Notes: a model not told the origin generated them from the sequence alone. DNA of 64,000 nt from Mesostigma viride (GCA_009746045.1 RPFO01000041.1:2646613-2710612), one strand, 5' to 3'; shown: positions 9,227 through 20,112, numbered from the stretch's first letter. Program-made: numbers and translations.

Positions 9227-10610
9227 TGGTGACGGCCAGCCATGGTGGCTGGCAACGATTTAAGCGAATGCAAAAGGCCTCCCCGAGTCCGGGGGGGCTG
9301 GGAATGAATTTTATTTAGAGACGCGCGACGGTGGTCGGCGTCCAAGCGGTCGTTTGAGGGCCAGACGTTGAAAATCGGGGCAGAAATTGCGGATTTAGTG
9401 CCGAAATCTGCGGTAGGGTGCCGGCAATCTTTTTCGGCCTTAACTGACCTGGGACGAGGCGAATAAAGGTTGCTTGGACCTGTTTCGATGGTCCTAAACG
9501 ACGAGCAAAGGTGGCCGGCTGCTGTCCCGTCGTTTGAGGGGTGGGCATAGAAATTTTGACCCGAAATTGAGTCGCAAGGCCGGAAAGTGCGGTAAGGGAA
9601 CGAAAATTCTATTTCGGCCCTGGGCGTGCTTGTTCGAGCTGTTTTACGTTTGATACTGCCTTGCACGATAACCCTCAACGACGAGCGGTGTAAAAAATAT
9701 AGTAGGCTGCAAAGCCGGCTGCCCAAGATCTGAATGCGGCATCATTAGCTATCTTTGGCTCTCGGGGCTTTGCGGGCAGGGCATACCGCGTCACAGCCCG
9801 ATGGCTTTGATGGAGCGGGTCGGCTGGTCCATTACGTGATGGTAACGTGAAAAAGAATATGTGGAGCCGAATTTTATGGGGAAAACCGGTGGCATGAGGA
9901 GCGCTGGGTGTGGCTCCCTGGATTTTATTTCTCGAGGGCTTACGTGGTGGTAGGGCGGCTCAGCGGCCATGGGCCAGTGGTGGCCGGTTGGGGGAGGTGC
10001 CTTTCTTGACGGCTTTGGGGAGCTAAACTGTGGTGTTTTGGAACTGGGGGGAGGCAAAATGAGCGGCCTACGTAAAAAGACTTTTGGGCGCTGCCAGGCT
10101 GGAGCCCTGAGAGCTTTGGGATGACATCTGTAATGGCATCCAAGAGGTGGCAATTTTAATGGGGGAAGCCTGGTGAGACCGGCTGGTTTTGACGGTTGTG
10201 AGGGCTAAGAGCAGGGGCGCTTGCTCAAGATAGCCTAAGTGACCGGCTAGCTGTCCTGAGAATGGAATGGAGATTACACCTTGCTATGTATGCCGCCGGC
10301 AGCCCTCTAGGGCGAGTACCTGGGGATGCTTGCACCCCGGGTTACGCCCTGCAAACAGAGGGCTGTGACCGTAGCGGCAGCTTGTGGCATGTGACTTTTG
10401 GCGAGTCGCTGGGCCATAGCACTGGATCGTGACAGTTATGGCATGAGGAGCGCGAGGAGGATGGTGTAGGGTGGAAGTTGGCAGACGTGCCAGCTATTTT
10501 CGCTGGACGAGGAGGGGGGAAAGGTGTGGGGGATTGATTGACCGTACCTTTGGTTGGACGCTGTTCTCTCCTATCCAAGGGGGATGAAGGCATTGTTTGA
10601 GACTTCGCTA
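9227..10610. other. Non-coding interior of family-3 element 1, with a diverged 180-bp tandem pair
   Basis: This stretch takes the place of the ORFs. Two related units begin at CGTTTGAGGG at 9351 and 9531, exactly 180 bp apart, and a third partial unit may follow near 9675 (ACGACGAGC). The rest to 10610 shows no ORF with recognisable domains in any frame. Element 2 carries an almost identical copy at 11413-12796, so the two elements are recent relatives. Confidence 0.65.
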
Positions 10611-10646
10611 GTGGGGCGCACTCCAGCAGACAAGCTGGGGCCCCAC
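10611..10646 (+). promoter_or_regulatory. Covarying 3' hairpin, GTGGGG/CCCCAC version, element 1
   Basis: Outer stem GTGGGG/CCCCAC and inner stem CCAGC/GCTGG. Compared with the second copy, paired positions change together (T-A to C-G inside, A-U to G-C outside). Confidence 0.75.
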
Positions 10647-10677
10647 TGTTGGTGACAGGCTTCCCCGCGACCAGTAA

Positions 10678-10702
10678 GTGAGGGGCACTCTAGCAGTCAT
10701 GC
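10678..10702 (+). promoter_or_regulatory. Left half of second hairpin, element 1, split by element 2
   Basis: GTGAGGGGC...CTAGC and the loop end at 10702. The right half (TAGGCCTTCAC) resumes at 14006. Element 2 landed between loop and 3' stem. Confidence 0.75.
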
Positions 10703-12796
10703 TGGTTGATCTCCCTCGATCTGGATTCCCTGATTTGTCGGGGCGGAGGGAGCGAAGGAGGCGAGGGACGCCGCTGGGTGACAGCACATATAAAAAATAA
10801 ATAGAGCATTTAATATTTTATAATAGGCCCTGGTCTTTTATAAGGGGCAGTAGTCACAATTTATAAGGGCCCTGGAATTTAATAAGGGGCGCCAGTGTGG
10901 TGGTACGAGATCTGCCCTCTAATAGGGTGTAAGTCCGTACGAGTAACTTGTAAACTAGTTCTAAGTACTTGGATGTAGTTCCAAGTACTTCACTTGGCCT
11001 ACAGGGTAGTACAGTCTACTTCAATCTACTTCAAACTAGTTCATTCTAGTTCAAACCAGTGCTGACGTGCTTAGGCGTAGCACTGGACGCTCAGGAGGTC
11101 AACGAACCTACTAGGGTGTAGTAGACCAAGACTAAACGTAGTACAATGTCAAAAGAATTAGTAGGGATGGGTTCCTTGTAGTACAACTGGCCAAGGGTGC
11201 TTTTGGCGCCAAAACCAGGTGTACCGGACTTGCATCCGCCACAGTGGGCAAGTACGCGGCCACTTCGCATGGTGTACGAATATTGTATGGGTCACGGAAT
11301 TGTGTTTCGACCCGAATTAGAAGGACCTGGGCCGCCGCCGGCCCAAGTCTGAGAAAAAGTGCTGGCATAAAACCAGCCGAGGTGTGCCTGTGCTGGTATT
11401 CGTTTTTATTAGTGGTGACGGCCAGCCATGGTGGCTGGCAACGATTTAAGCGAATGCAAAAGGCCTCCCCGAGTCCGGGGGGGCTGGGAATGAATTTTAT
11501 TTAGAGACGCGCGACGGTGGTCGGCGTCCAAGCGGTCGTTTGAGGGCCAGACGTTGAAAATCGGGGCAGAAATTGCGGATTTAGTGCCGAAATCTGCGGT
11601 AGGGTGCCGGCAATCTTTTTCGGCCTTAACTGACCTGGGACGAGGCGAATAAAGGTTGCTTGGACCTGTTTCGATGGTCCTAAACGACGAGCAAAGGTGG
11701 CCGGCTGCTGTCCCGTCGTTTGAGGGGTGGGCATAGAAATTTTGACCCGAAATTGAGTCGCAAGGCCGGAAAGTGCGGTAAGGGAACGAAAATTCTATTT
11801 CGGCCCTGGGCGTGCTTGTTCGAGCTGTTTTACGTTTGATACTGCCTTGCACGATAACCCTCAACGACGAGCGGTGTAAAAAATATAGTAGGCTGCAAAG
11901 CCGGCTGCCCAAGATCTGAATGCGGCATCATTAGCTATCTTTGGCTCTCGGGGCTTTGCGGGCAGGGCATACCGCGTCACAGCCCGATGGCTTTGATGGA
12001 GCGGGTCGGCTGGTCCATTACGTGATGGTAACGTGAAAAAGAATATGTGGAGCCGAATTTTATGGGGAAAACCGGTGGCATGAGGAGCGCTGGGTGTGGC
12101 TCCCTGGATTTTATTTCTCGAGGGCTTACGTGGTGGTAGGGCGGCTCAGCGGCCATGGGCCAGTGGTGGCCGGTTGGGGGAGGTGCCTTTCTTGACGGCT
12201 TTGGGGAGCTAAACTGTGGTGTTTTGGAACTGGGGGGAGGCAAAATGAGCGGCCTACGTAAAAAGACTTTTGGGCGCTGCCAGGCTGGAACCCTGAGAGC
12301 TTTGGGATGACATCTGTAATGGCATCCAAGAGGTGGCAATTTTAATGGGGGAAGCCTGGTGAGACCGGCTGGTTTTGACGGTTGTGAGGGCTAAGAGCAG
12401 GGGCGCTTGCTCAAGATAGCCTAAGTGACCGGCTAGCTGTCCTGAGAATGGAATGGAGATTACACCTTGCTATGTATGCCGCCGGCAGCCCTCTAGGGCG
12501 AGTACCTGGGGATGCTTGCACCCCGGGTTACGCCCTGCAAACAGAGGGCTGTGACCGTAGCGGCAGCTTGTGGCATGTGACTTTTGGCGAGTCGCTGGGC
12601 CATAGCACTGGATCGTGACAGTTATGGCATGAGGAGCGCGAGGAGGATGGTGTAGGGTGGAAGTTGGCAGACGTGCCAGCTATTTTCGCTGGACGAGGAG
12701 GGGGGAAAGGTGTGGGGGATTGATTGACCGAACCTTTGGTTGGATGCTGTTCTCTCCTATCCAAGGGGGATCAAGGCATTGTTTGAGACTTCGCTA

Positions 12797-12899
12797 GTGG
12801 GGCGCACTCCAGCAGACAAGCTGGGGCCCCACTGTTGGTGACAGGCTTCCCCGCGACCAGTAAGTGAGGGGCACTCTAGCAGGCATGCTAGGCCTTCAC
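12797..12899 (+). promoter_or_regulatory. Paired covarying hairpins, element 2
   Basis: 12797-12832 and 12864-12899 are two versions of the same hairpin, 67 bp apart, each followed by a related TTGGTGAC stretch. Base-pairing is kept although sequence differs. The second matches the single hairpin of family 1. Confidence 0.75.
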
Positions 12900-12947
12900 T
12901 ATTGGTGACGGGTCCTCCACGGCCAGAATGGCCAGGCTGGGGGAAGC

Positions 12948-14005
12948 GGGAAGTGAGATGGCAGCATCAGCTGGCTGGGGGGGCCTGCAGATGCTTTATT
13001 CACCAATTATGCGACTTTGGTCCAAGAGTCTCTTGTGCGTAAACGTCTTTTGTAAAAAATAATGTCTGGAGCCCTCAGTGATGGAGTGAACGAGTTGAGA
13101 CATGTATAGGGATGGTTGATCTCCCTCGATCTGGATTCCCTGATTTGTCGGGGCGGAGGGAGCGAAGGAGGCGAGGGACGCCGCTGGGTGACAGCACATA
13201 TAAAAAATAAATAGAGCATTTAATATTTTATAATAGGCCCTGGTCTTTTATAAGGGGCAGTAGTCACAATTTATAAGGGCCCTGGAATTTAATAAGGGGC
13301 GCCAGTGTGGTGGTACGAGATCTGCCCTCTAATAGGGTGTAAGTCCGTACGAGTAACTTGTAAACTAGTTCTAAGTACTTGGATGTAGTTCCAAGTACTT
13401 CACTTGGCCTACAGGGTAGTACAGTCTACTTCAATCTACTTCAAACTAGTTCATTCTAGTTCAAACCAGTGCTGACGTGCTTAGGCGTAGCACTGGACGC
13501 TCAGGAGGTCAACGAACCTACTGGGGTGTAGTAGACCAAGACTAAACGTAGTACAATGTCAAAAGAATTAGTAGGGATGGGTTCCTTGTAGTACAACTGG
13601 CCAAGGGTGCTTTTGGCGCCAAAACCAGGTGTACCGGACTTGCATCCGCCACAGTGGGCAAGTACGCGGCCACTTCGCATGGTGTACGAATATTGTATGG
13701 GTCACGGAATTGTGTTTCGACCCGAATTAGAAGGACCTGGGCCGCCGCCGGCCCAAGTCTGAGAAAAAGTGCTGGCATATAACCAGCCGAGGTGTGCCTG
13801 TGCTGGTATTCGTTTTTATTAGCCCACCCAACCCACCCTGAGGGAAGTGAGATGGCAGCATCAGCTGGCTGGGGGGCCTGCAGATGCTTTATTCACCAAT
13901 TATGCGACTTTGGTCCAAGAGTCTCTTGTGCGTAAACGTATTTTGTAAAAAATAATGTCTGGAGCCCTCAGTGATGGAGTGAACGAGTTGAGACATGCAT
14001 AGGGA
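12948..14005 (+). repeat. B1-A2-joint-B2 of family-3 element 2
   Basis: B1 12948-13112 and B2 13842-14005 are direct repeats starting GGGAAGTGAG and ending ATAGGGA. The joint at 13823-13838 is CCC tracts (minus strand GGGTGGGTTGGGTGGG, a G-quadruplex motif). B1/A2 junction: GGGA|TGGTTGATC. Confidence 0.85.
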
Positions 14006-14064
14006 TAGGCCTTCACTATTGGTGACGGGTCCTCCACGGCCAGAATGGCCAGGCTGGGGGAAGC

Positions 14065-15068
14065 GGGAAGTGAGATGGCAGCATCAGCTGGCTGGGGGGG
14101 CCTGCAGATGCTTTATTCACCAATTATGCGACTTTGGTCCAAGAGTCTCTTGTGCGTAAACGTATTTTGTAAAAAATAATGTCTGGAGCCCTCAGTGATG
14201 GAGTGAACGAGTTGAGACATGCATAGGGATGGTTGATCTCCCTCGATCTGGATTCCCTGATTTGTCGGGGCGGAGGGAGCGAAGGAGGCGAGGGACGCCG
14301 CTGGGTGACAGCACATATAAAAAATAAATAGAGCATTTAATATTTTATAATAGGCCCTGGTCTTTTATAAGGGGCAGTAGTCACAATGTATAAGGGCCCT
14401 GGAATTTAATAAGGGGCGCCAGTGTGGTGGTACGAGAACTGCCCTCTAATAGGGTGCAAGTCCGTACAAGTAACTTGTAAACTAGTTCTAAGTACTTGGA
14501 CGTAGTTCCAAGTACTTCACTTGGCCTACAGGGTAGTACAGTCTACTTCAATCTACTTCAAACTAGTTCATTCTAGTTCAAACCAGTGCTGACGTGCTTC
14601 GGCGTAGCATTGGACGCTCAGGAGGTGAACGGACCTACTGGGGTGTAGTAGACCAAGACTAAACGTAGTACAATGTCAAAAGAATTAGTAGGGATGGGTT
14701 CCTTGTAGTACAACTGGCCAAGGGTGCTTTTGGCGCCAAAACCAGGTGTACCGGACTTGCATCCGCCACAGTGGGCAAGTACGCTGCCACTTCGCATGGT
14801 GTACGAATATTGTATGGGTCACGGAATTGTGTTTCGACCCGAATTAGAAGGACCTGGGCCGCCGCCGGCCCAAGTCTGAGAAAAAGTGCTGGCATATAAC
14901 CAGCCGAGGTGTGCCTGTGCTGGTATTCGTTTTTATTAGCCCACCCAACCCACCCTGAGGGAAGTGAGATGGCAGCATCAGCTGGCTGGGGGGGCCTGCA
15001 GATGCTTTATTCACCAATTATGCGACTTTGGTCCAAGAGTCTCTTGTGCGTAAACGTATTTTGTAAAA
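14065..15068 (+). repeat. B1-A2-joint-B2 of family-3 element 1
   Basis: B1 14065-14229, A2 14230-14939, G-quadruplex joint 14940-14955 (minus strand), B2 14959-15068 ending at TTTTGTAAAA instead of ATAGGGA. Confidence 0.8.
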
Positions 15069-15318
15069 GGGGAAGTACAGCTGCAGCCCGCATAATGCCC
15101 GCACAACCATGGTCCGGCTTCCCCCTTCCTCATACACGCGGACCAGCCACTCACAAAAGACGCCTTCCGCCTCCGTCTTGGCCACGGGAGCGAGGGGTTT
15201 ACCATACTCCACGTACGCCCTCAGCGCTCGGTGATATGCAGCTAGCGTGCTGGGCTGCACAGTGGCCTCCAGCAATTCCTGCCGCCCATGTGGCCCCGGA
15301 TTGCTCTCCACGTCGCAA
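15069..15318 (-). pseudogene. Copy 7 recombinase N-terminal part with 2A remnant
   Basis: Antisense family-1 sequence continuing from 8516: the recombinase N-terminal domain back to the 2A motif (15300-15316 encodes the ESNPGP part). It is cut at 15318, in CACGTCGC, by the A1 unit of copy B. The next bases of copy 7 (TCCGCAGTGAGG) reappear at 58133, more than 42 kb away. Confidence 0.8.
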
Positions 15319-16109
15319 TGATTGATCTTACGATCGGGATTCCCTGATTTTGCCTGGGGGAGCGGAGGGATGGAGGTGCGCCGCTACCTTGGAGGCGCTA
15401 CACCGTTGCCCAGTGGTGCAAGTCGACATGCGGGAGCCAAACGGGGTGGCCACGCCCTCTCTGGAGGGTCTGACAGCCTTGGATGGGCCTCAGATGTAGT
15501 TCGAACTAGTTCAAAGTTAGTACAGGTAGTACAAACTAGTTCAAACGAGTTCAATCTACTTCAACTAGTATCCAGGGACCCTCAAGATATGCCAGGTGGT
15601 TGCGGAACGGTTCTGGCATGACAGAACATGTGTGACATCATAAAAATGTAGTACAATGTTGAAAAAAGTAGTATCAGGGTCCTAGATCTAGTACAGTAGT
15701 ATTCTGAGGTCATTCTTACATGGAGCGCCGCGCCAGCGGGGCGCCGCACTTGCGTGTGTCACGGATGCAACGTTGATGCGATGTATTTCAAGGTGGTGAT
15801 GGCTGCCAAGCCAGCAGATCAGTTTTCAACACAACTAGAGCAATACTTCACCGTTTTTGACAAAGTTGGTGTCAAACTAATCGTGAGACAATAGCCGACA
15901 TCATTTTGACGGTTTTCGCACCAAGTTTTGACGGGTTTGCGCAACGGGAGTAAAAGTCCGCAAGGTAGAACTGAGTGACAAATTTTCAGTCCGAAATTTT
16001 TCTCAGTCTCCAAGATTGCGGAATATTGAGCCTAGTTGTGAGAAATTTCTTCATCTTTGAATTCTATAATGGCTAGTGATCACGAAGACACCACCCTTCA
16101 CTAGGAAGT

Positions 16110-16500
16110 CGGAAAAAATTCGTCCTGAGATCTCTTGAGATTCTCCTGAGTTTTTTTTTGACAAATCTTGAGAAATCCTGAGAAATCCTGAGATGTCCTG
16201 AGAATATCTTGAGATTGTCCTGAGATTAATCCTGAGTTTTCCTGAGATTGTCCTGAGATTCATCCTGATATTTCGTCTTCACAAAATCTGGTAAGTGCAC
16301 ACCTCGGGTCCTGAGATTCTGGTGAAAAACTCAAAACAAAATCTCAGGACAATCTCAGGACAAAATCTCAGGACAATCTCAGGACAAAATCTCAGGACAA
16401 TCTCAGGACAAAAAAACGAGTAGAATCTCAAGAAAATCTCAGGACAATCTCAGGACAAAAAAACCAGTAGAATCTCAAGAAAATCAAGAACATGCACCGG
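16110..16500. repeat. Left subterminal repeats of the CACTA element
   Basis: TCCTGAGA words on the plus strand from about 16124 to 16270, then TCTCAGGACAA words from about 16340 to 16480, more than fifteen in all. The orientation flips once. Confidence 0.8.
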
Positions 16501-17059
16501 CGAATTCTCCAGCCATTCTGGGACAAAAAAATGGTGTTATCAGGGACCGTCAGAAATACGACAATGCAAGATGATTACAATAGGGGCATGATTCACAATC
16601 AGTGCATTTATTACATTGATAAATATTATTTAAAAAATCTTTTATTCATAGGCAAAAAATAAATCACAACAAAAAGAGGATTGCTTCTTCATCGTTTGGC
16701 AGATCTTGTAGATCATTTGGTTCTTCATATACTCTGCCAAACTGTGCTTCGTTGCACATTTACCTGCACGCATAAACCAGGAAGGGGGAAAAACAGCATT
16801 AAACAGGACCATGATTAGAAACGCTGGGCTGCAGCATGTGCACATGTACACCTAACCAGACCAAAGGCATAGCAAACAACATCATGCTCGGCATAAAAAA
16901 AGATACTTCTGACTGGTACAAAACATTGAAAGGGTGACCCAAGTGAAAGCCTAGCACCGCCATTATTGAGATGTGCAAGACCAAGAAACCACGACATTGC
17001 ATATGACCGATGCATTGAAAAAGGGAAAACACGTTTATTAACTGTGAAGCTCCAGGGTA
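16501..17059. other. CACTA interior, no gene recognised
   Basis: AT-rich. On the minus strand a pyrimidine-rich stretch ending in GCAG near 16765 resembles a splice acceptor followed by a short acidic frame (about 16670-16755). Too short to call. Confidence 0.3.
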
Positions 17060-17660
17060 ACTAGACTAAATTTCTTCAGGGCAAGGGACTAATTGAATTC
17101 AGCAAGCAAGCGTACATGCGCGCAAGGACGAGAGTGGCTAAATAAGGAAGCAAGGGCCTAACAAAGGAAGCAAGGGACTGATTAGATTCAGCAAGCAAGC
17201 AATTGCAAGCATGCAAGGAAGAGGGGCTAACAAAGGAAGCAAGGGCCTAACAAAGGAATCAGGGGACTGATTCCATTCAGCAAGTGGTCAAGCATGCAGG
17301 GAAGGAACGGCCTAACCAAGTAGGCAAGGTCATATCAAAGGAAGCAAGGCATTAATTAAATTCAGCAAGCATGCGAGGAAGAGTGGCTTACAAAGGAAGC
17401 ATGGGACTAAGAAAGGAAGCAAGGGACTAATTACATTCAGGAAGCACGCATGCAAGGAAGCAAGGGAATAAAGCAAGGAACTAATCAAATTCAGCAAGCG
17501 GCTAAACAACCAAGCAAGGGCCTAATCAAGGAAGAAAGCAACCACGCAAAGAAGCAAGCAAGCACGCAAAGACGGAAACAAGCATGCAAGGAAGCAAGGG
17601 GTTTATCAAACTCAGCAAGCAAGCATGCAAGGAAGCAAGGAGCAAGTGAGGGACCAAGGG
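17060..17660 (+). repeat. GCAAG-rich degenerate minisatellite
   Basis: Irregular units built from AAGGAAGCAAGGGACTAAT and ATTCAGCAAGCAAGC recur about ten times. Low-complexity ORFs over it are shadows of the repeat. Confidence 0.65.
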
Positions 17661-19311
17661 ACTAATCAACTTTATGACACTTACCACGCAGAAGGGACAA
17701 CCTCATGACCGCGGAGAAGATAACATTCCGTCCCTCCTGTTGCGATTGCAAAGGGGAGAAAGAATAGTAGTGATGTAAGGAATGAATTCCAGTGCAAAAT
17801 TAGGAAAATACCTTCAATAACAAAGCTAGTAAGTAGGCAAGGTAATTAAAAAGTAGGTAGCAAACTGATGACAACATGCACATACTCACGCATGGACCAA
17901 CCAAGTTAGTATCTAATCTACTATGTGGCTTATGAGGAAGCACCATGAAACATTTGACCTTACTGGCTTCATCAGAACACGTCTAGATGCTTTTCCTTTG
18001 CAAAGATAGTCGCAATTGACGCTTGGGGCTTGCATGGGATTCAGGTCTGCATGGACGTGCTTTGACAACAAACGGGCATGTACGCACAAAAATGCCCAAG
18101 GACGGTACTTCATGATGGTCATCTTCATGAACTTGACCACGCATGTAAGAGGACAAGAAATCAAGTATTCAGAGTTCATGCTATACTAAGAAACCAGCTT
18201 TTGCTCAGAATGCCGCTTTTGCGGTCTATGGGCCTTCCAATGCAACCTGCCAAGCAATTCTCATAAGTATCCTTGCTCAGCTACGCAGTTGCTCATTTTC
18301 CCGGCTCCATTCCTCTTCGATCACAGCCTGTCCATGACGGCCTTGTAGGTTTTGGATAGCTCCAGAATCTCGCTCTGTTTATTCTCCGTTACTTATGTCA
18401 CTCACATGTCGTCGCTACTAGAACCGCTTCTAGTGCGGTTCTCGCTGCCACCCCTGCTGCCACACCTGCAGCGCTTGTTATTCGGTGGTTGCATTCATTG
18501 GTTACGTATGGAAATCGGTTGCCCCATCGCTCGAGCTAGCGTGTATGTGCCCTCACTGCCCGCTAGCCCCAGCACTGACTTGACTGCGAACAACGGCTAG
18601 GGCTACGTCAAACGCGTTTTTTTGAATTTGCGCAAAAAAAAAGATTGCGACTAGGTCACATCCGTAGCCAGCGGCAGGCGGAATGTCTCGAGTGATTCCA
18701 GCCAAGCGATCTTCCGTATTGTCATGACATCTTACCTTTCCACTGGTTACTACTTGTCTCAAAGCCTTTTAGAACGGTCGGAGCCGCAAACTGCCGATAA
18801 ATTTACAGGTACAGTAACTAGTATTCACCAATGAAAGCCACAGGCATTTAAAAAATTGCCGTCCTGCCAGACCCTAGAAAACGCTTGGTCCTGACTTTGC
18901 CGGACAACCATTGGAGCAGGTTATAAAGTGCGACAACGATTTCTGATTGTTGGCTGACAGACTGACAGCCGACAATTATTAACGCAAAGTCACTAAAGCA
19001 ATTAGGCAGTGAGAACATTCTACAAAAGAGCTCTTAGTTCGGGCTTTATAGAAGTAGTACCTGCCTGTTAAAAATTGGAACAAGGATACGGTTCCGGCAT
19101 CCGTTTATTCCGAAGCCGGTACGGGCAAGGCTAGGGAACCGGCGTGGGAATAAACTGAACTGAACATAACTGAAATAAAGGCCGTTATGGTGCCGTGAAA
19201 TAGCCGCATGACGACAGTGCCGTTCCAAACTTTCAACTTCGCGCCCTACCTCTCTTAACCGTTACCTGGTAGACCGTTGGTCCAACGAGCGAAAAATTTA
19301 GAAAGGTTGCG
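17661..19311. other. CACTA interior, nothing recognised
   Basis: About 1.65 kb with no ORF of note, no RNA gene and no repeat I can support. Short ORFs here are at chance length. Confidence 0.4.
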
Positions 19312-19430
19312 ATTAGGCAACGCGACCTTGCACCTAGCCGCACCCATGAACGCCTTCAGCAGCCATGTTAGGCAACACAACCCTGCACCTAGCCGCACCA
19401 TTCCATAAACGCCTTCATCAGCCATGTTAG
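19312..19430 (+). repeat. Tandem duplication of a 56-60 bp unit
   Basis: Two units starting TTAGGCAAC at 19312 and 19368, each containing GCACCTAGCCGCACC and CGCCTTCA, followed by a third TTAGGC. Confidence 0.7.
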
Positions 19431-19520
19431 GCCGGAATAGACACGGCATTTCCACTTTGGGTCTCGCACTAGTCAAGTCACTTGCTCAGATAGTATATCA
19501 CTAGCTCTGACCCGCCTTCA

Positions 19521-19903
19521 AGCGGTTTGGTAGTGCAGCGGCTGTGTGTGGTTCTACCAAACGACTTTCAGAAATATGTGCCTACTCCATGGCCCCATCG
19601 CGGCAAGTAGCGGGAGCGCTTGCAGAATGTAAGTGATGCTGCGCCTATACCGAACCCCGTCTTTGCCGCCATGAACCATGACTCCGGACGGAGCTGCGAT
19701 GACGTAAAGATGGTTGAAGGTCGCGGGTTGCTGTTCTGTAGTTGCCCCAATGCTGTTCTGTAGTGCTCCGATTGATGTGAGCTGATAGCGGCCTCTTCAA
19801 TACCTTGAGTTTTGCACGTGCTCACGTGGGGCCATGGAGTAGGCACATATTTCTCAAAGTCGTTTGGTAGAACCACACACAGCCGCTGCACTACCAAACC
19901 GCT
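19521..19903. mobile_element. Foldback/MITE-like element, 383 bp, 77-bp inverted arms
   Basis: The left arm 19521-19597 and the right arm 19827-19903 are inverted copies with one mismatch, starting AGCGGTTTGG. Each arm also contains a smaller inverted repeat, GTTTGGTAG...CTACCAAAC. The middle has short repeats of GCTGTTCTGTAGT. No clear target duplication, so superfamily is open. Confidence 0.7.
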
Positions 19904-19906
19904 CGC

Positions 19907-20112
19907 GTGGCAAGAGCCGCACTGCTGGCAAGTCCATGGCAGCGGCTAGTGTCAGCGCATCGAGCCCTGATGACATAGCTAGTGTTTCGTCGTTCAGCAG
20001 CAACGGTGAGGCATGCATTCCCTCACAAAGGAGAAGTGAGAGGCAGCGTGCTGTAGTAAATTATGCGGACAACTCTGACAGTGCTGCATACACTGATGAG
20101 GAGTGGCATTGA
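19907..20112 (+). pseudogene. Possible 3' coding remnant (captured or transposase C-terminus)
   Basis: An open frame of about 68 codons reaches a TGA at 20110-20112. The product is Ser-rich and then basic/acidic (RRSERQRAVVNYAD, DEEWH), which looks like the tail of a nuclear protein rather than random translation. It starts inside or beside the foldback arm, so any upstream exon is lost. No family assigned. 20113-20329 downstream shows nothing. Confidence 0.3.

Larger units (their letters stand above)
10703..14005 (+). mobile_element. Family-3 element 2, complete 3303-bp non-autonomous YR-type element
   Basis: A1 10703-11412, non-coding interior 11413-12796, hairpins 12797-12832 and 12864-12899, B1 12948-13112, A2 13113-13822, C-rich joint 13823-13841 and B2 13842-14005. 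It is inserted inside a hairpin of element 1 with no target duplication (CATGC|element|TAGGCC). This is the cleanest full-length structure in the window and defines the ends: TGGTTGATCT at the 5' side and CATGCATAGGGA at the 3' side. No protein-coding capacity is visible. Confidence 0.85.
8517..15068 (+). mobile_element. Family-3 YR-type element 1, non-autonomous, interrupted by element 2
   Basis: Starts TGGTTGATCT at 8517 inside copy 7 recombinase (CTCGTT|element|GGGGAAG, no target duplication). Layout: A1 8517-9226, non-coding interior, hairpins at 10611 and 10678, interruption by element 2 (10703-14005), rest of second hairpin from 14006, B1 14065-14229, A2 14230-14939, C-rich joint, B2 14959-15068. 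B2 lacks the last 55 bp seen in B1. There is no RT, RNase H or recombinase ORF, so mobilisation would depend on another family. Cis features (A start, 10-bp array, hairpin, G-rich joint) parallel family 1. Confidence 0.8.

Noticed and set aside
9223-9726. 167-aa minus-strand ORF in family 3, repeated at 11409-11912
   Set aside because: It spans the A1 boundary and the tandem repeat, has no domain, and is repeated only because the element is.
16670-16765. Splice acceptor plus terminal exon on the minus strand
   Set aside because: Only about 30 codons, an in-frame TAA at the presumed exon start, and no partner exon.
19520-19600. tRNA gene in the TTTGGTAG...GGTTCTACC segment
   Set aside because: Arms do not fit a cloverleaf; the segment is an inverted arm of a foldback element.
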